A stretch of DNA of 64,000 nucleotides from Clostridia bacterium (GTDB lineage Bacteria; Bacillota; Clostridia; Monoglobales; Monoglobaceae). Each line of letters starts with the position of its first letter. The stretch's first letter is position 1. A program made the position numbers and the translations under genes. Location: NCBI GenBank assembly GCA_017456605.1, contig JAFTJA010000004.1:1-64000 (forward strand). The letters are read 5' to 3'. The notes under the pieces are model-generated. The model made no database searches, was not told where the DNA came from, and worked only from the letters and a program-made list of their open reading frames with translations. Below are positions 1 through 7,851 of this stretch, piece by piece.

Positions 1-24
1 CGCACCAATGGTGCTTGACATACA

Positions 25-139
25 TTCGGTGGCAATAGCAAAGAGGTCACACCTGTTCCCATTCCGAACACAGTAGTTAAGCTCTTTAGCGCTGATGATA
101 CTTGGTGGGCAACCGCCTGGGAAAGTAGGACGTCGCCGG
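25..139 (+). rRNA. rrf: 5S ribosomal RNA
   Basis: The sequence has the standard 5S core: a CCATTCCGAACAC-type loop around 59-71, an AGTTAAGC segment near 74-81, and a CGCCTGGGAAAGTAGGACG 3' domain at 115-133. Length is about 115 nt, normal for firmicutes. It sits at the left edge, so it is probably the last gene of an rRNA operon whose 16S and 23S genes lie outside the window. The exact ends are estimates. Confidence 0.95.
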
Positions 140-144
140 AACAA

Positions 145-178
145 AAAAAGCACATCTGGTTTTTCAGGTGTGTTTTTT
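145..178 (+). terminator. rRNA operon terminator
   Basis: A CACATCTG/CAGGTGTG hairpin (with G-T pairing) is followed by a T-run, right after the 5S gene. It fits an intrinsic terminator for the rRNA transcript. Confidence 0.85.
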
Positions 179-195
179 GTTTGTATATTATTAAA

Positions 196-405
196 TTATT
201 TATTTTCAATCCCAAGCAAATAGTCAGCTGATATATTGAAAAACTTACAAAATGCACGAATATCATCAATGCTTGGTTCGCATTTGCTACACTCTATATA
301 GGATATTTTTCTTTGAGTCATTTGGACTTTTTTCCCTAATTCAGTCTGATTTAATTCTAATTCTTCGCGCAAGTTTTTGATTTTTTCGCCAAAACTTAAT
401 TTCAT
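196..405 (-). CDS. Small Xre-family transcriptional regulator
   Basis: A protein of about 69 aa that is almost entirely one helix-turn-helix domain of the Cro/C1 (Xre) type. It starts FGEKIKNLREELELNQTELG, followed by a recognition-helix-like TQRKISYIE and the closing 'ISADYLLGI' typical of this fold. I prefer the ATG at 405, which has a GGTGAT element just upstream, over an in-frame ATG at 417. It is divergent to the lipoprotein gene at 518. The gap holds two similar inverted repeats over the promoter of that gene, so it probably represses the divergent operon and perhaps itself. The target function is inferred from position. Confidence 0.85.
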   Translation of the reverse strand: MKLSFGEKIKNLREELELNQTELGKKVQMTQRKISYIECSKCEPSIDDIRAFCKFFNISADYLLGIENK

Positions 406-429
406 TTTAATCACCATTGGTAGTTTACC

Positions 430-476
430 ATAGACAAAAAGTTTCTATTGACAAATAGACGAAAAATGTCTATAAT
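430..476 (+). promoter_or_regulatory. Promoter with paired Xre operator
   Basis: TTGACA (448-453), a 17-bp spacer and TATAAT (471-476) form a near-perfect sigma-A promoter for the gene at 518. A perfect inverted repeat ATAGAC-7-GTCTAT (455-473) covers the spacer and touches the -10. A second, imperfect copy (ATAGAC...GTTTCTAT, 430-448) lies 25 bp upstream. Paired repeats between divergent genes, one of them an Xre regulator, suggest an operator; this is inference. Confidence 0.7.
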
Positions 477-517
477 CGTTGTATAAGACTATCAAATGCT
501 GAGAGGAAGACAAAAAA

Positions 518-1243
518 ATGAAAAAAAGATTTTTGGCTATCGTTTTAATTTTGACAACAAATATATTTCTTTGTTCTTGTTCGGATAATCAAGAAAATAT
601 TTCGGATATACCGGATGAGCCAATAGTTGTTCTGAGGGAAGAAGATAAAGAACTTAGCAGAAGTACGGTTGAAAATTTTATGAATGAAATTTGTGAATTT
701 GATGTGGTTGCTGCTAATCAATACGTTGTAAATGAACAAAGTGTAGTCGTTGATTCACCTATCGATATAAATGAATTGAAACAGGATATGCTAAACTCCA
801 TTAAAGAAACTCCGCTTGATGATTATAGGATGTATGATTTGGTTGACAAAATATTTAATAAATGTTCGTTTGAAATACTCAATTCATATGAAGAAGGTGG
901 TAAGTATATTTATGATGTATGGGTTGAAATGCCGGATATGAACAGAATGTCACAGGAAATTCCGAATACTCTTAATGATGATGTTCTTGAAGAGGTTATA
1001 GCTGATTGCTTGTACAAAGGTGTTCTTACAGAGGCAGATTTGTATAGAGAAAATCTGCCAGCAAGCAAGCAACAAGCTTTTATGAGTGTCGCGGTCGATA
1101 AGGTCATAGAAATATTGAATGAAAAAGTTGACAGTTATGTTTCAAACGCAAAAGTAAAATTGATTTTGACAAAACAAAATGGTACATGGTTGATTGACCG
1201 TGATTTAAGTGATATGGATGACTTTTTTGCAATGTTTGATTAA
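518..1243 (+). CDS. Putative lipoprotein of unknown function
   Basis: A 241-aa protein with a lipoprotein signal: KKR, a hydrophobic stretch, then the lipobox LCSC near residues 18-21, which would anchor it to the outer face of the membrane. The mature part is acidic and mixed alpha/beta; I recognise no catalytic motif. Its end, an ILTKQNGTWLIDRD-like pattern, resembles the NTF2-like or DUF4878-type lipoproteins common in Clostridia, but that is a weak impression. It is preceded by GAGAGGAAG and lies 30 bp before the TPR-like gene, so the two are probably co-transcribed from the operator-controlled promoter at 448-476. Confidence 0.75.
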   Translation: MKKRFLAIVLILTTNIFLCSCSDNQENISDIPDEPIVVLREEDKELSRSTVENFMNEICEFDVVAANQYVVNEQSVVVDSPIDINELKQDMLNSIKETPLDDYRMYDLVDKIFNKCSFEILNSYEEGGKYIYDVWVEMPDMNRMSQEIPNTLNDDVLEEVIADCLYKGVLTEADLYRENLPASKQQAFMSVAVDKVIEILNEKVDSYVSNAKVKLILTKQNGTWLIDRDLSDMDDFFAMFD

Positions 1244-1273
1244 GTATATCATTTCAAATGGGAGATAAAATAA

Positions 1274-2374
1274 ATGAGCGAAACAATAAAAAATCAGGAT
1301 AATACGTTACTTAAAAGAGCATATATATTCTTAGAAGATAAAAGTTGGGGAAACGCAAAAGAATATTTTGAAAGAACTTTAGATGCCGACCCTGAAAATG
1401 CACAGGCGTATATGGGTTTGCTTTTAGTTTCTATGAGAGCAAGCAATATTGAGGAACTATTAGAGACAAAGAAGGTTTCTAAGTGGTCGGGAGAAGAAAT
1501 ACTTTTCTATGAAGAAGACTATTTTAAAAAAGCATTAAAATATGCTGATGATGAATACATAAAAGAAATAGAAAATTTAAAAGTGGAGAGCATTTATAGA
1601 AGTGCAGTAGAAAACATGGAAAAGAGTTTTTATGATACTGCAATATTAGGGTTCAATTCTATAATACAATATAAAGATTCAAACAATTTAAAATGTGAAT
1701 GTATATATAAAAGAGCAATAGCTTTTTCAAAAGGATCAACAGTAGGAAAACTGAAAAAAGCAATAGATGATCTGGAGCATGTATTAGACTATAAAGATGC
1801 CTCCGAAATAAGAGATAGGCTTTTAGACAAAATAGAGCAAATAAAAAAACGTAGGAAGATGCGAATAATTGTATCTACAATAGTTTTGGTTGTTTTATCC
1901 TTATTGTTCGTCTGTTGGGCAAATTTAAGAATTATGCAAAATAAAATGCGCGAAAAAATTATTATGGAAAATTTTCATCAAAAGGTGTTTAAGGGCACAA
2001 GTTATGTGATTGATGAAAATTTTGACTTTGTAGATACGCATAATAAAAGTTTTGTAGACCGATATATGTGGTGCGATAAGCATACATTTGATTTTAAGGA
2101 ATTTGAATTTAAAGAAAAAACAGTTGAGTTGTCACATGAACATTCTGAATTTGCACTTTATAAGAATGGATGGATTTCTACTCTGGATGAATGGAATACG
2201 CAGAAAAGATATTTATATTCAATAAAAGTTTCTTTTTGGGCAGGCAAAGTTATACTAACATTTAATAATAATAACTATGTTGTTGAAGTGGATGAAAAAG
2301 ACGAGCCTATAAGATTTGTTCAAGGGGATTATAATTATACAAGAAATGATATTGTAGAAACTGTGGGAAACTGA
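1274..2374 (+). CDS. TPR-like membrane-anchored protein
   Basis: A 366-aa protein with three visible parts. Residues about 8-60 look like a tetratricopeptide pair (AKEYFERTLDADPENAQAYM). Residues about 110-185 hold further helical repeats with a 'Y-KDS' and 'YKDA' pattern, common in Clostridial TPR proteins. After a basic KKRRK stop-transfer there is one membrane helix at about 197-217. The C-terminal 150 residues, probably outside the cell, match nothing I know. It follows the lipoprotein gene closely, and a GGGAGATAAAATAA ribosome site precedes the ATG. The pair may sense or act at the envelope; that is inference. Confidence 0.7.
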   Translation: MSETIKNQDNTLLKRAYIFLEDKSWGNAKEYFERTLDADPENAQAYMGLLLVSMRASNIEELLETKKVSKWSGEEILFYEEDYFKKALKYADDEYIKEIENLKVESIYRSAVENMEKSFYDTAILGFNSIIQYKDSNNLKCECIYKRAIAFSKGSTVGKLKKAIDDLEHVLDYKDASEIRDRLLDKIEQIKKRRKMRIIVSTIVLVVLSLLFVCWANLRIMQNKMREKIIMENFHQKVFKGTSYVIDENFDFVDTHNKSFVDRYMWCDKHTFDFKEFEFKEKTVELSHEHSEFALYKNGWISTLDEWNTQKRYLYSIKVSFWAGKVILTFNNNNYVVEVDEKDEPIRFVQGDYNYTRNDIVETVGN

Positions 2375-2383
2375 CGGTAGAAT

Positions 2384-2480
2384 CAGGGGGACGGTTCTCA
2401 TGATTGTGCAAATGGGGACGTACCTGTTTTTGCACATTTATTTAAAGTATGTACACAATAAAAATGTGCAATTTTAGGGC
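2384..2480. repeat. GGGGACGG-type REP/RAYT-like repeat remnant
   Basis: The stretch contains GGGGGACGGTTCTCATGATTG and then GGGGACGTACCTG, flanked by short inverted repeats (TGTGCAAA...TTTGCACA). GGGGACGGTT-type motifs are widespread in Clostridia, where they often flank Y1 (IS200-like/RAYT) transposase genes. No transposase is left here. A second copy lies at 3362-3432. Confidence 0.5.
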
Positions 2481-2653
2481 GTCCTTATCTACACTTTATT
2501 ATCCTCTCGTTCTAATCTAAGCGAGGAGTGTATTTTTGTGTATTATAAGGAGCTTCAAAAGAACAAAAAAGCAATTTGGAAATTTATGTTGAAAAATATA
2601 AAAAAATAACTTATAATTGTGGTGATATTGAAAAAAGGAAGAAGGGCTTTTGT

Positions 2654-3349
2654 ATGGAAATAGCAAGTGCGATAATTGAGGCTATCGCAACAGTTTTGGC
2701 TGCAATTATTGGTGTGAGTTATGCCGGAAGAATAGTAAAAAAGACTACGGACGCTCATTTTTTTAATTACTCGGATGAAAAGCATAATTTGCATAAAGTT
2801 ATGCGGAAGGCTAAAAAAAGTATTATGATTATTGCAAATTGCGGAGATGCTTTTTTAACAGCGTATTACAGTAATTTGAAGCGATATGCAAAAAACGGAG
2901 TTCAAATTAATTTTTTGTTGCTAGATCTAAAAAATTATATATATATGGACAAATATACGACCGGAAAAGAAGAAGCGGATTATGATGCCTTATTAACATC
3001 GTTGAAATTATTGTCAGAACTGAAACGGGAATTCCCAGATAGAATATCGGTTAAAATTTTCCATTCTGTTTTAACTGCGTCATACATAGGGATTGATTTG
3101 GAACAAGATTTGTTGAATAATTCATGGGCTCCTGAAACAATTATTCAGGTCATGATGTATCAATTCAACACTCGTCCCCGAAAATCTCCGATTACATATA
3201 TTTCACCTAAGGCAAAGGAGCAATTTCAAACTATTGTTAACGGCATGTTTGAAATTTGGGATTGCGGCGAGGCTGTTGATTTAAATGAATACTCACAACA
3301 GATTGTTGAGTATTTAAATCACAATCAAATGGATGTATCTGTTGAATAA
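2654..3349 (+). CDS. Membrane-anchored protein of unknown function
   Basis: A 231-aa protein. I chose the ATG at 2654, preceded by AAAGGAAGAAGG, over an in-frame upstream start at 2576 that has no ribosome site. Residues 4-24 are hydrophobic (an N-terminal membrane anchor), followed by basic residues. The rest is soluble. A 'KKSIMIIANCGDAFLTAYYSN' type segment followed by 'GVQINFLLLD' recalls the layout of phospholipase D-like or TIR-like sensor proteins (beta strand, helix, beta strand). No HKD motif is visible, so no enzyme function is assigned. It lies between two GGGGACGG repeat patches, in accessory DNA. Confidence 0.65.
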   Translation: MEIASAIIEAIATVLAAIIGVSYAGRIVKKTTDAHFFNYSDEKHNLHKVMRKAKKSIMIIANCGDAFLTAYYSNLKRYAKNGVQINFLLLDLKNYIYMDKYTTGKEEADYDALLTSLKLLSELKREFPDRISVKIFHSVLTASYIGIDLEQDLLNNSWAPETIIQVMMYQFNTRPRKSPITYISPKAKEQFQTIVNGMFEIWDCGEAVDLNEYSQQIVEYLNHNQMDVSVE

Positions 3350-3361
3350 TGTTGTTGTAAG

Positions 3362-3432
3362 AGGACAGCTTCTGTGTCCTATGGGAGAAATTAAAATCAA
3401 TTAAGGGGACGGTTTTTGTGTCCTATCAGTTT
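3362..3432. repeat. Second GGGGACGG/GTGTCCT repeat patch
   Basis: It holds AGGACAGCTTCTGTGTCCT, a small palindrome, and then GGGGACGGTTTTTGTGTCC. This is the same motif class as 2384-2480, so the gene at 2654 is bracketed by such patches. No coding capacity is seen. Confidence 0.5.
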
Positions 3433-3506
3433 TTTTCTTAAAACTTAAAAATAATTATATATTCCCTCAAAACTACACATACTAAGTGCGAAAGGGGAGA
3501 AATAAA

Positions 3507-3635
3507 ATGGAAGAAAAAGACATTAAAAAGAATCATGACAAAAGCTCAAAGGAGCTTACTGATGCAGGCAAGATAAAGGGCAAGATTGACATTCACGATA
3601 CTCGTGAAAGAAAAGATGGCCCCGGTGGAAACTGA
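3507..3635 (+). CDS. 42-aa hydrophilic peptide ending in GPGGN
   Basis: The ATG at 3507 is preceded by AAAGGGGAGAAATAAA, a strong ribosome site, and the frame closes at 3635, 20 bp before a terminator hairpin, so it looks like a complete small gene. The product is rich in Lys, Asp and Glu, has no Cys and no hydrophobic segment, and ends DTRERKDGPGGN. I do not recognise it with certainty. Similar highly charged micropeptides with a Gly-rich tail seem familiar from Clostridia, but I cannot name a family. It sits directly upstream of the toxin array. Confidence 0.55.
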   Translation: MEEKDIKKNHDKSSKELTDAGKIKGKIDIHDTRERKDGPGGN

Positions 3636-3654
3636 TAAAGAATAAAGAAAATGC

Positions 3655-3687
3655 GGCTGTGACAAAACTTGTCACAGCTGTTTTTTG
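3655..3687 (+). terminator. Terminator after small peptide gene
   Basis: A GCTGTGAC/GTCACAGC hairpin is followed by TTTTTT. A nearly identical hairpin in the opposite sense lies at 8179-8203 and a degenerate one at 5653-5675, so copies mark both borders and one internal junction of the toxin array. Confidence 0.8.
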
Positions 3688-3768
3688 CGTTAATTGCCTT
3701 TTTAAAGTTGTTCGTTTTGTCCATTTCCCCGGGTATATAATGTAAACAAAATACCAAAGGAGGATGAT

Positions 3769-5106
3769 TTGGATTTAATGAACGAAAAGATGTTTGAGTG
3801 TATGGCAGAAAGGCTTAAGGCAGATGTTTCTAAGGAAATTGCGTATGCTTATGCCGTTTTTGTACCGGATGATGCCGAAAAAGTAATTTCTAAAATGAAA
3901 AGAAATATTCCTTTAAAAGACAGGATGTTTCTTGGTCAGGATTTGCAAAATTTTGTTGGGAGCGATTTGATTTTTCCTTATGATGTTTTAAATTCAAAGA
4001 TAGAAAAGCATATTGCAGACTTTTATGACGAGCTCAGTTTAAGCCTTGAAACCTCAAAAAAGCTTGCTACATATGGGAACAGGGGCAAAGAGTTTGAAAG
4101 ACAGTTTAATGAGAGGTTGAATCAATCAAAGGCTTCTGCAATCAGCACGGTTAAGCACGAAATGAATTTGCAAATGATGCAAAACAAGGATGCTAAATCA
4201 GCTATAGCCCAGATTCAAAAAGTGCTAACAAAACGGATAGCATCTCTAGAAAGTTTTTTAAAGTTCAGTGCTGGACAGCTGGAACAATATATGTTACTAT
4301 GGGATTATCAGGATAAGGGATATACCCATTACCGAATCAAAACGAATGGTGACAATTGTGAAAAATGTGCCAAATTGGACGGCAAGATTTTTTCTCTTGA
4401 TGAGGCAACCTCGGGTGAAAACCTTGTGCCGTTTCATCCCAATTGTGATTGCTTTGTTGAGGTGCTAGATAAAAATCAAAATAGTGCAGTTATGGTTGAA
4501 AGCACTAATGAAGATGGAGAAGGCACAAATCCTTTTGGGTATTTGCAGACTTCTTTAAAGCAGATTATTTGGGGGAATTATACAGAAGAAGTCAATTTGG
4601 GCGGTACTTTAGGGCAAATTGGGTTAGGGCTTTTTGGCGTTGATGTGCTGGCGGATTTGCGTGACATATTTTATGATATAACACATTTTGAGATGTCGAT
4701 AGGGCACGTAGTTCAGACTTTGGTGGATGTTTTTTCTGTGCTTCCTTTAGTTGGTGGTCTCAAGTATACAGATGAGGCAGGAGATGTTTTAAAGGGTGCC
4801 ATAAAGCACGGGGATGAGGCTGCGGAATTGATAAAAAACAGCAACAACTTACATAAGGCGGCAAAGCGAACCAAACCAATGACGACCAAGGAGGCTCTTG
4901 AAGCCGCAAGGAGATTAGGGTTTGAGCCTACAGGACATTTTTCTCACGGACAACCAGTATTTAAAAAAGGAAATAAATATATTACTCCAGATGTAGACAG
5001 CCATATTGGAGGAGTGTGGAAAATGGCTAATTCGATTAAAGATTTGGGAAGTAAAAAAACCAGACTAGGAACATATGATGAGACATTAAAAAGGATAGGT
5101 GATTAA
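3769..5106 (+). CDS. MuF-like polymorphic toxin, full-length
   Basis: A 445-aa protein with a TTG start 6 nt after AAAGGAGG. Domain order: residues 1-165 helical; about 166-235 a phage minor-head (MuF/SPP1 gp7)-like module with CEKC...LDGKIF...PFHPNCDC; about 250-355 a hydrophobic linker (GQIGLGLFGVDVLADLRDIF); and about 365-445 the variable toxic end, with GHFSHGQPVFKKGNKYITPD and an HIGGVWKMA segment. The end resembles a polymorphic-toxin nuclease family that I recall as Ntox21-like; the name is uncertain. The cognate immunity gene follows at once. MuF-type modules usually occur in temperate-phage toxins, but no phage genes are adjacent here. The linker is the unit repeated three more times downstream. 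Confidence 0.8.
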   Translation: MDLMNEKMFECMAERLKADVSKEIAYAYAVFVPDDAEKVISKMKRNIPLKDRMFLGQDLQNFVGSDLIFPYDVLNSKIEKHIADFYDELSLSLETSKKLATYGNRGKEFERQFNERLNQSKASAISTVKHEMNLQMMQNKDAKSAIAQIQKVLTKRIASLESFLKFSAGQLEQYMLLWDYQDKGYTHYRIKTNGDNCEKCAKLDGKIFSLDEATSGENLVPFHPNCDCFVEVLDKNQNSAVMVESTNEDGEGTNPFGYLQTSLKQIIWGNYTEEVNLGGTLGQIGLGLFGVDVLADLRDIFYDITHFEMSIGHVVQTLVDVFSVLPLVGGLKYTDEAGDVLKGAIKHGDEAAELIKNSNNLHKAAKRTKPMTTKEALEAARRLGFEPTGHFSHGQPVFKKGNKYITPDVDSHIGGVWKMANSIKDLGSKKTRLGTYDETLKRIGD

Positions 5107-5107
5107 T

Positions 5108-5602
5108 ATGAATTATTATCGCATTACAAAATACAACCCTGAATTTCGGGATAAAGAGGGACATTATACAGCAAATAGTTGGACATCAGTTAGCGATATT
5201 GGAAAAACTTTTGGCGATGGCATTCTTACTGTTGCAAAATACAAACAAACAGAAGACACTTATGTTGAAGCTGTAAAAATAATCTTGAAAGAAAAAGGCA
5301 TTTCAAAAATGACGGTTTGTGGATTAGAAAAAAACAATGATGCGAAAGAAGGCGGTTTTTCATCCAAAGAAGAGAGCTTTTTTGAAAGAGTGACCAATAA
5401 TTCTTATGTCGAATTGTTGGAAATAGAAACTGCAGTTAGATTGACTTTGCGTGAAGCGATATGGTGTAGCCTTTTATCTGATAAAGAAGATGTGAAGATT
5501 GAATTTGGTTATGATTATTATATGTATGTAAGATGTGATGCAGTGGAAGAATCTACAAAGCAAAAAATTTTAGATATGGGATCGTTTGTAGAAACAGTAT
5601 AG
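5108..5602 (+). CDS. Immunity protein for the MuF-like toxin (candidate)
   Basis: A 164-aa soluble protein starting MNYYRITKYNPEFRDKEGHY, then WTSVSDIGKTF. I chose the ATG at 5108, right after the toxin stop, over a GTG at 5099 that would overlap it. It has no signal peptide or membrane segment and is acidic, as immunity proteins often are. Assignment as the neutraliser of the upstream toxin rests on the tight coupling and position. The N-terminal YYRITKYNP pattern feels like a recurring family in toxin-immunity loci, but I cannot give its name. Confidence 0.65.
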   Translation: MNYYRITKYNPEFRDKEGHYTANSWTSVSDIGKTFGDGILTVAKYKQTEDTYVEAVKIILKEKGISKMTVCGLEKNNDAKEGGFSSKEESFFERVTNNSYVELLEIETAVRLTLREAIWCSLLSDKEDVKIEFGYDYYMYVRCDAVEESTKQKILDMGSFVETV

Positions 5603-5651
5603 TTTTTGAACGATTCTTTAGTAGAAAGTTGAACTAAAAATTAAACCAAGC

Positions 5652-5682
5652 GGCTGTGGCAAATTTTGTTACAGCTGTTTTT
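5652..5682 (+). repeat. Degenerate copy of the array-border hairpin
   Basis: GCTGTGGCAAATTTTGTTACAGC followed by TTTTT matches the hairpin at 3656-3678 with several substitutions that keep pairing. It ends the first toxin/immunity transcript and lies immediately before the first orphan cassette. Confidence 0.6.
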
Positions 5683-5684
5683 AC

Positions 5685-6575
5685 ATGGTCAAAAATAAGG
5701 TGAGCGCTGGACAGCTGGAGCAATATATGTTACTATGGGATTATCAGGATGAGGGCTATACTCATTACCGAATTAAAACGAATGGTGACAATTGTGAAGA
5801 ATGTACCAAATTGGACGGCAAGGTTTTTCCTCTTGGTGAGGCAAACATGGGCGAAAACCTTATGCCGTTTCATCCTAATTGTGACTGCTTTGTTGAGGTG
5901 CTACATAAAAATCAAAACACTGCAGTTGTGGCGTCCCCAAATACTGAATATGGAGAAGGGGCAAATCCTTTAGGGTATTTGCGGACTTCATTAAAGCAGA
6001 TTATTTTGGGTAATTATGCGGAAGATGTTAACCTGGGTGGCATTTTGGGTCAGATTGGCTTAGGACTCTTGGGCGTTGATTTGCCGGCGGATATCCGTGA
6101 CATCTTTTATGATATAACAAATTTTGAGGTGTCAACAGAGCATATAGTTCAGACTTTGATGGATGTTTTTGCTGTACTTCCTTTAATCGGCGGTCTCAAG
6201 TATACAGATGAAGGGCTGGATGTTTTAAAGAGTGCCGTAAAGCACGGGGATGAGGCAGCGGAGGCTAGCAAGATAACTAAGAGGGAACTTTTATTAGAAA
6301 GAACAACTAATCAAAAGCTTAAAAACGCTATTAACGAAATGTATAGAGAAAACGCTAAAATTGGAGATGGTGGGTTGAGTGATGCAATAAGATATGAACT
6401 CCAAACAGGGGAATTAATATCCGGAAGATCTCATATTCAAAAGGGGAAAGAACGTTTAAAGAACCTTGAGAACATTCTTGAAAAACAAGAATTGAATATA
6501 ACAGATAAAGAAACAACAATGAATTTAATTGAGGATTTAAAGAAAGCATTGGAGGGAAAGCAATATGACAAGTAA
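5685..6575 (+). CDS. Orphan toxin cassette 1 (5'-truncated)
   Basis: A 296-codon frame that begins abruptly inside the MuF-like module (homology to the full toxin from about 5701) and keeps the CEEC...HPNCDC motif and the linker. It then changes at KHGDEAAEASK to a new 90-residue end with IGDGGLSDAIRYELQTGELI and SHIQKGKERLKNLENIL. That pattern resembles C-terminal domains I recall from Rhs-type polymorphic toxins, but the family is not named with confidence. The ATG at 5685 has no ribosome site and follows a terminator-like hairpin, so it may be silent unless recombined with the full gene at 3769. It overlaps the immunity gene by 11 bases. Confidence 0.7.
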   Translation: MVKNKVSAGQLEQYMLLWDYQDEGYTHYRIKTNGDNCEECTKLDGKVFPLGEANMGENLMPFHPNCDCFVEVLHKNQNTAVVASPNTEYGEGANPLGYLRTSLKQIILGNYAEDVNLGGILGQIGLGLLGVDLPADIRDIFYDITNFEVSTEHIVQTLMDVFAVLPLIGGLKYTDEGLDVLKSAVKHGDEAAEASKITKRELLLERTTNQKLKNAINEMYRENAKIGDGGLSDAIRYELQTGELISGRSHIQKGKERLKNLENILEKQELNITDKETTMNLIEDLKKALEGKQYDK

Positions 6576-6927
6576 AGAATTAAATATGAAGCTAATAGAA
6601 TATATGCCGGAAATTAGACAAAGGTATGTTGATGAGGTGTCATGGCAGGAACAAGATGAAACAGGCTCTCATATTGTTTTTGGCGATGTTCTTGTTCCGT
6701 ATATTATAGAGAAGACGGTAATAGATGATGATCAAAGCTTAAAAAGGATTTTTGAAGCAGTAGAAAAAATTTTTAGCTTGGATGATGATTATGCCAATGA
6801 GGTTATAATATTAAGTGTCTTAGAAGCTATTTTATACAAAGAAATTTTAAATAAGAAAGTAATTAAATATATGGGACTCAATACAAAGAAAGCTTTTGAT
6901 AAAATGGAAAAGGCACGGATGCTTTAG
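6565..6927 (+). CDS. Immunity protein for orphan cassette 1 (candidate)
   Basis: A 120-aa acidic, mostly helical protein; its ATG overlaps the end of the orphan toxin and is preceded by GGAGGGAAAGC. It has no Cys motif or membrane segment. The C-terminal codons (EKARML) run into the start of the next linker copy: the DNA GAAAAGGCACGGATGCTTTAGGGTATTTG aligns with linker DNA in a different frame, so the junction between cassettes lies within the last few codons. A functional role rests on position only. Confidence 0.6.
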   Translation: MTSKELNMKLIEYMPEIRQRYVDEVSWQEQDETGSHIVFGDVLVPYIIEKTVIDDDQSLKRIFEAVEKIFSLDDDYANEVIILSVLEAILYKEILNKKVIKYMGLNTKKAFDKMEKARML

Positions 6928-7562
6928 GGTATTTGCAGACTTCTTTAAAGCAGAGTATTTGGGGGAATTATACAGAAGAAGTCAATTTGGGCGGTACTTT
7001 AGGGCAAATTGGGTTAGGGCTTTTGGGCGTTGATGTGATGGCGGATTTGCGTGACATATTTTATGATATAACACATTTTGAGATGTCGATAGGGCACGTA
7101 GTTCAGACTTTGGTGGATGTTTTTGCTGTACTTCCTTTAATCGGCGGTCTCAAGTATACAGATGAAGGATTGGATGTTTTAAAGGGTGCCGTAAAGCACG
7201 GGGATGATGCCGCAGATGCGGTGAAAAAATCAATAAATAAACTACCTTGGGATAGCTGGCAGACGTATGAAAAGGTCAATAGAAATGGTCAAGAATATGC
7301 TAAAATCGGTAATAGATTGTATTCAGAGCATGCAGTAAATAGGATGCAACCTAGCGGGAATCGATTTGGCCCTAATATTTATCAAGGGTTAAATGGTAAG
7401 GATTATGGTCGAAGCATCGCTCCGCAATATGTGGAAGAAGTTATTAATTCTACAGAGGCTGTTTTTCAGCCTGAAACAGGCAATTTTGTGCACACACTAG
7501 GAACCGTAAAAGTAATTGTTAATTCGGAAGGTGCGGTTGTAACTATAATAACATATCAATAA
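6905..7562 (+). pseudogene. Orphan toxin cassette 2 (5'-truncated)
   Basis: Linker homology starts near 6905 (equivalent to 4517 in the full gene), inside the end of the previous immunity gene. The open frame from a TTG at 6933 lacks the whole MuF-like module and any ribosome site. After the linker it carries a new end of about 110 residues: LYSEHAVNRMQPSGNRFGPN, GRSIAPQYVEEVI and a final HTLGTVKVIVNSEGAVVTI. The His-Arg-Ser/Thr scatter and the closing two beta strands recall small RNases of the BECR type found at the ends of polymorphic toxins; this is inference. It probably serves as a donor module rather than a stand-alone gene. Confidence 0.65.
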
Positions 7563-7577
7563 AAGGAGAGTTTATCA

Positions 7578-7841
7578 GTGGAAAGATTTAATGAGTTGAT
7601 TAATATCTGTGAAGAATTTATAAATGGTAAATTTGATATAGAAAAATTTCAAAATAAAATTGAAACTATTGTTTTGCCAGATAAATGTAAGAAAACATTA
7701 GAAAAGGAACAACACAATGCATGCAACAAACTTGAGGAAATAAAGTATTGTTATGCTGATTCACAAAAAGAATATGCGAATAAGGTTGCGGTTGCGCTTA
7801 TTCAGGCAACAATCAAGGAACAGGAACGCTTCAAAAAGTGA
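7578..7841 (+). CDS. Immunity protein for orphan cassette 2 (candidate)
   Basis: An 87-aa helical, charged protein with a GTG start at 7578, 8 nt after AAAAGGAG. It has no signal or membrane segment. It lies 15 bp after its toxin module, as expected for a cognate immunity protein; the family is not recognised. It is followed after 10 bp by the next linker copy. Confidence 0.6.
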   Translation: MERFNELINICEEFINGKFDIEKFQNKIETIVLPDKCKKTLEKEQHNACNKLEEIKYCYADSQKEYANKVAVALIQATIKEQERFKK

Positions 7842-7851
7842 AAGTAACTAG

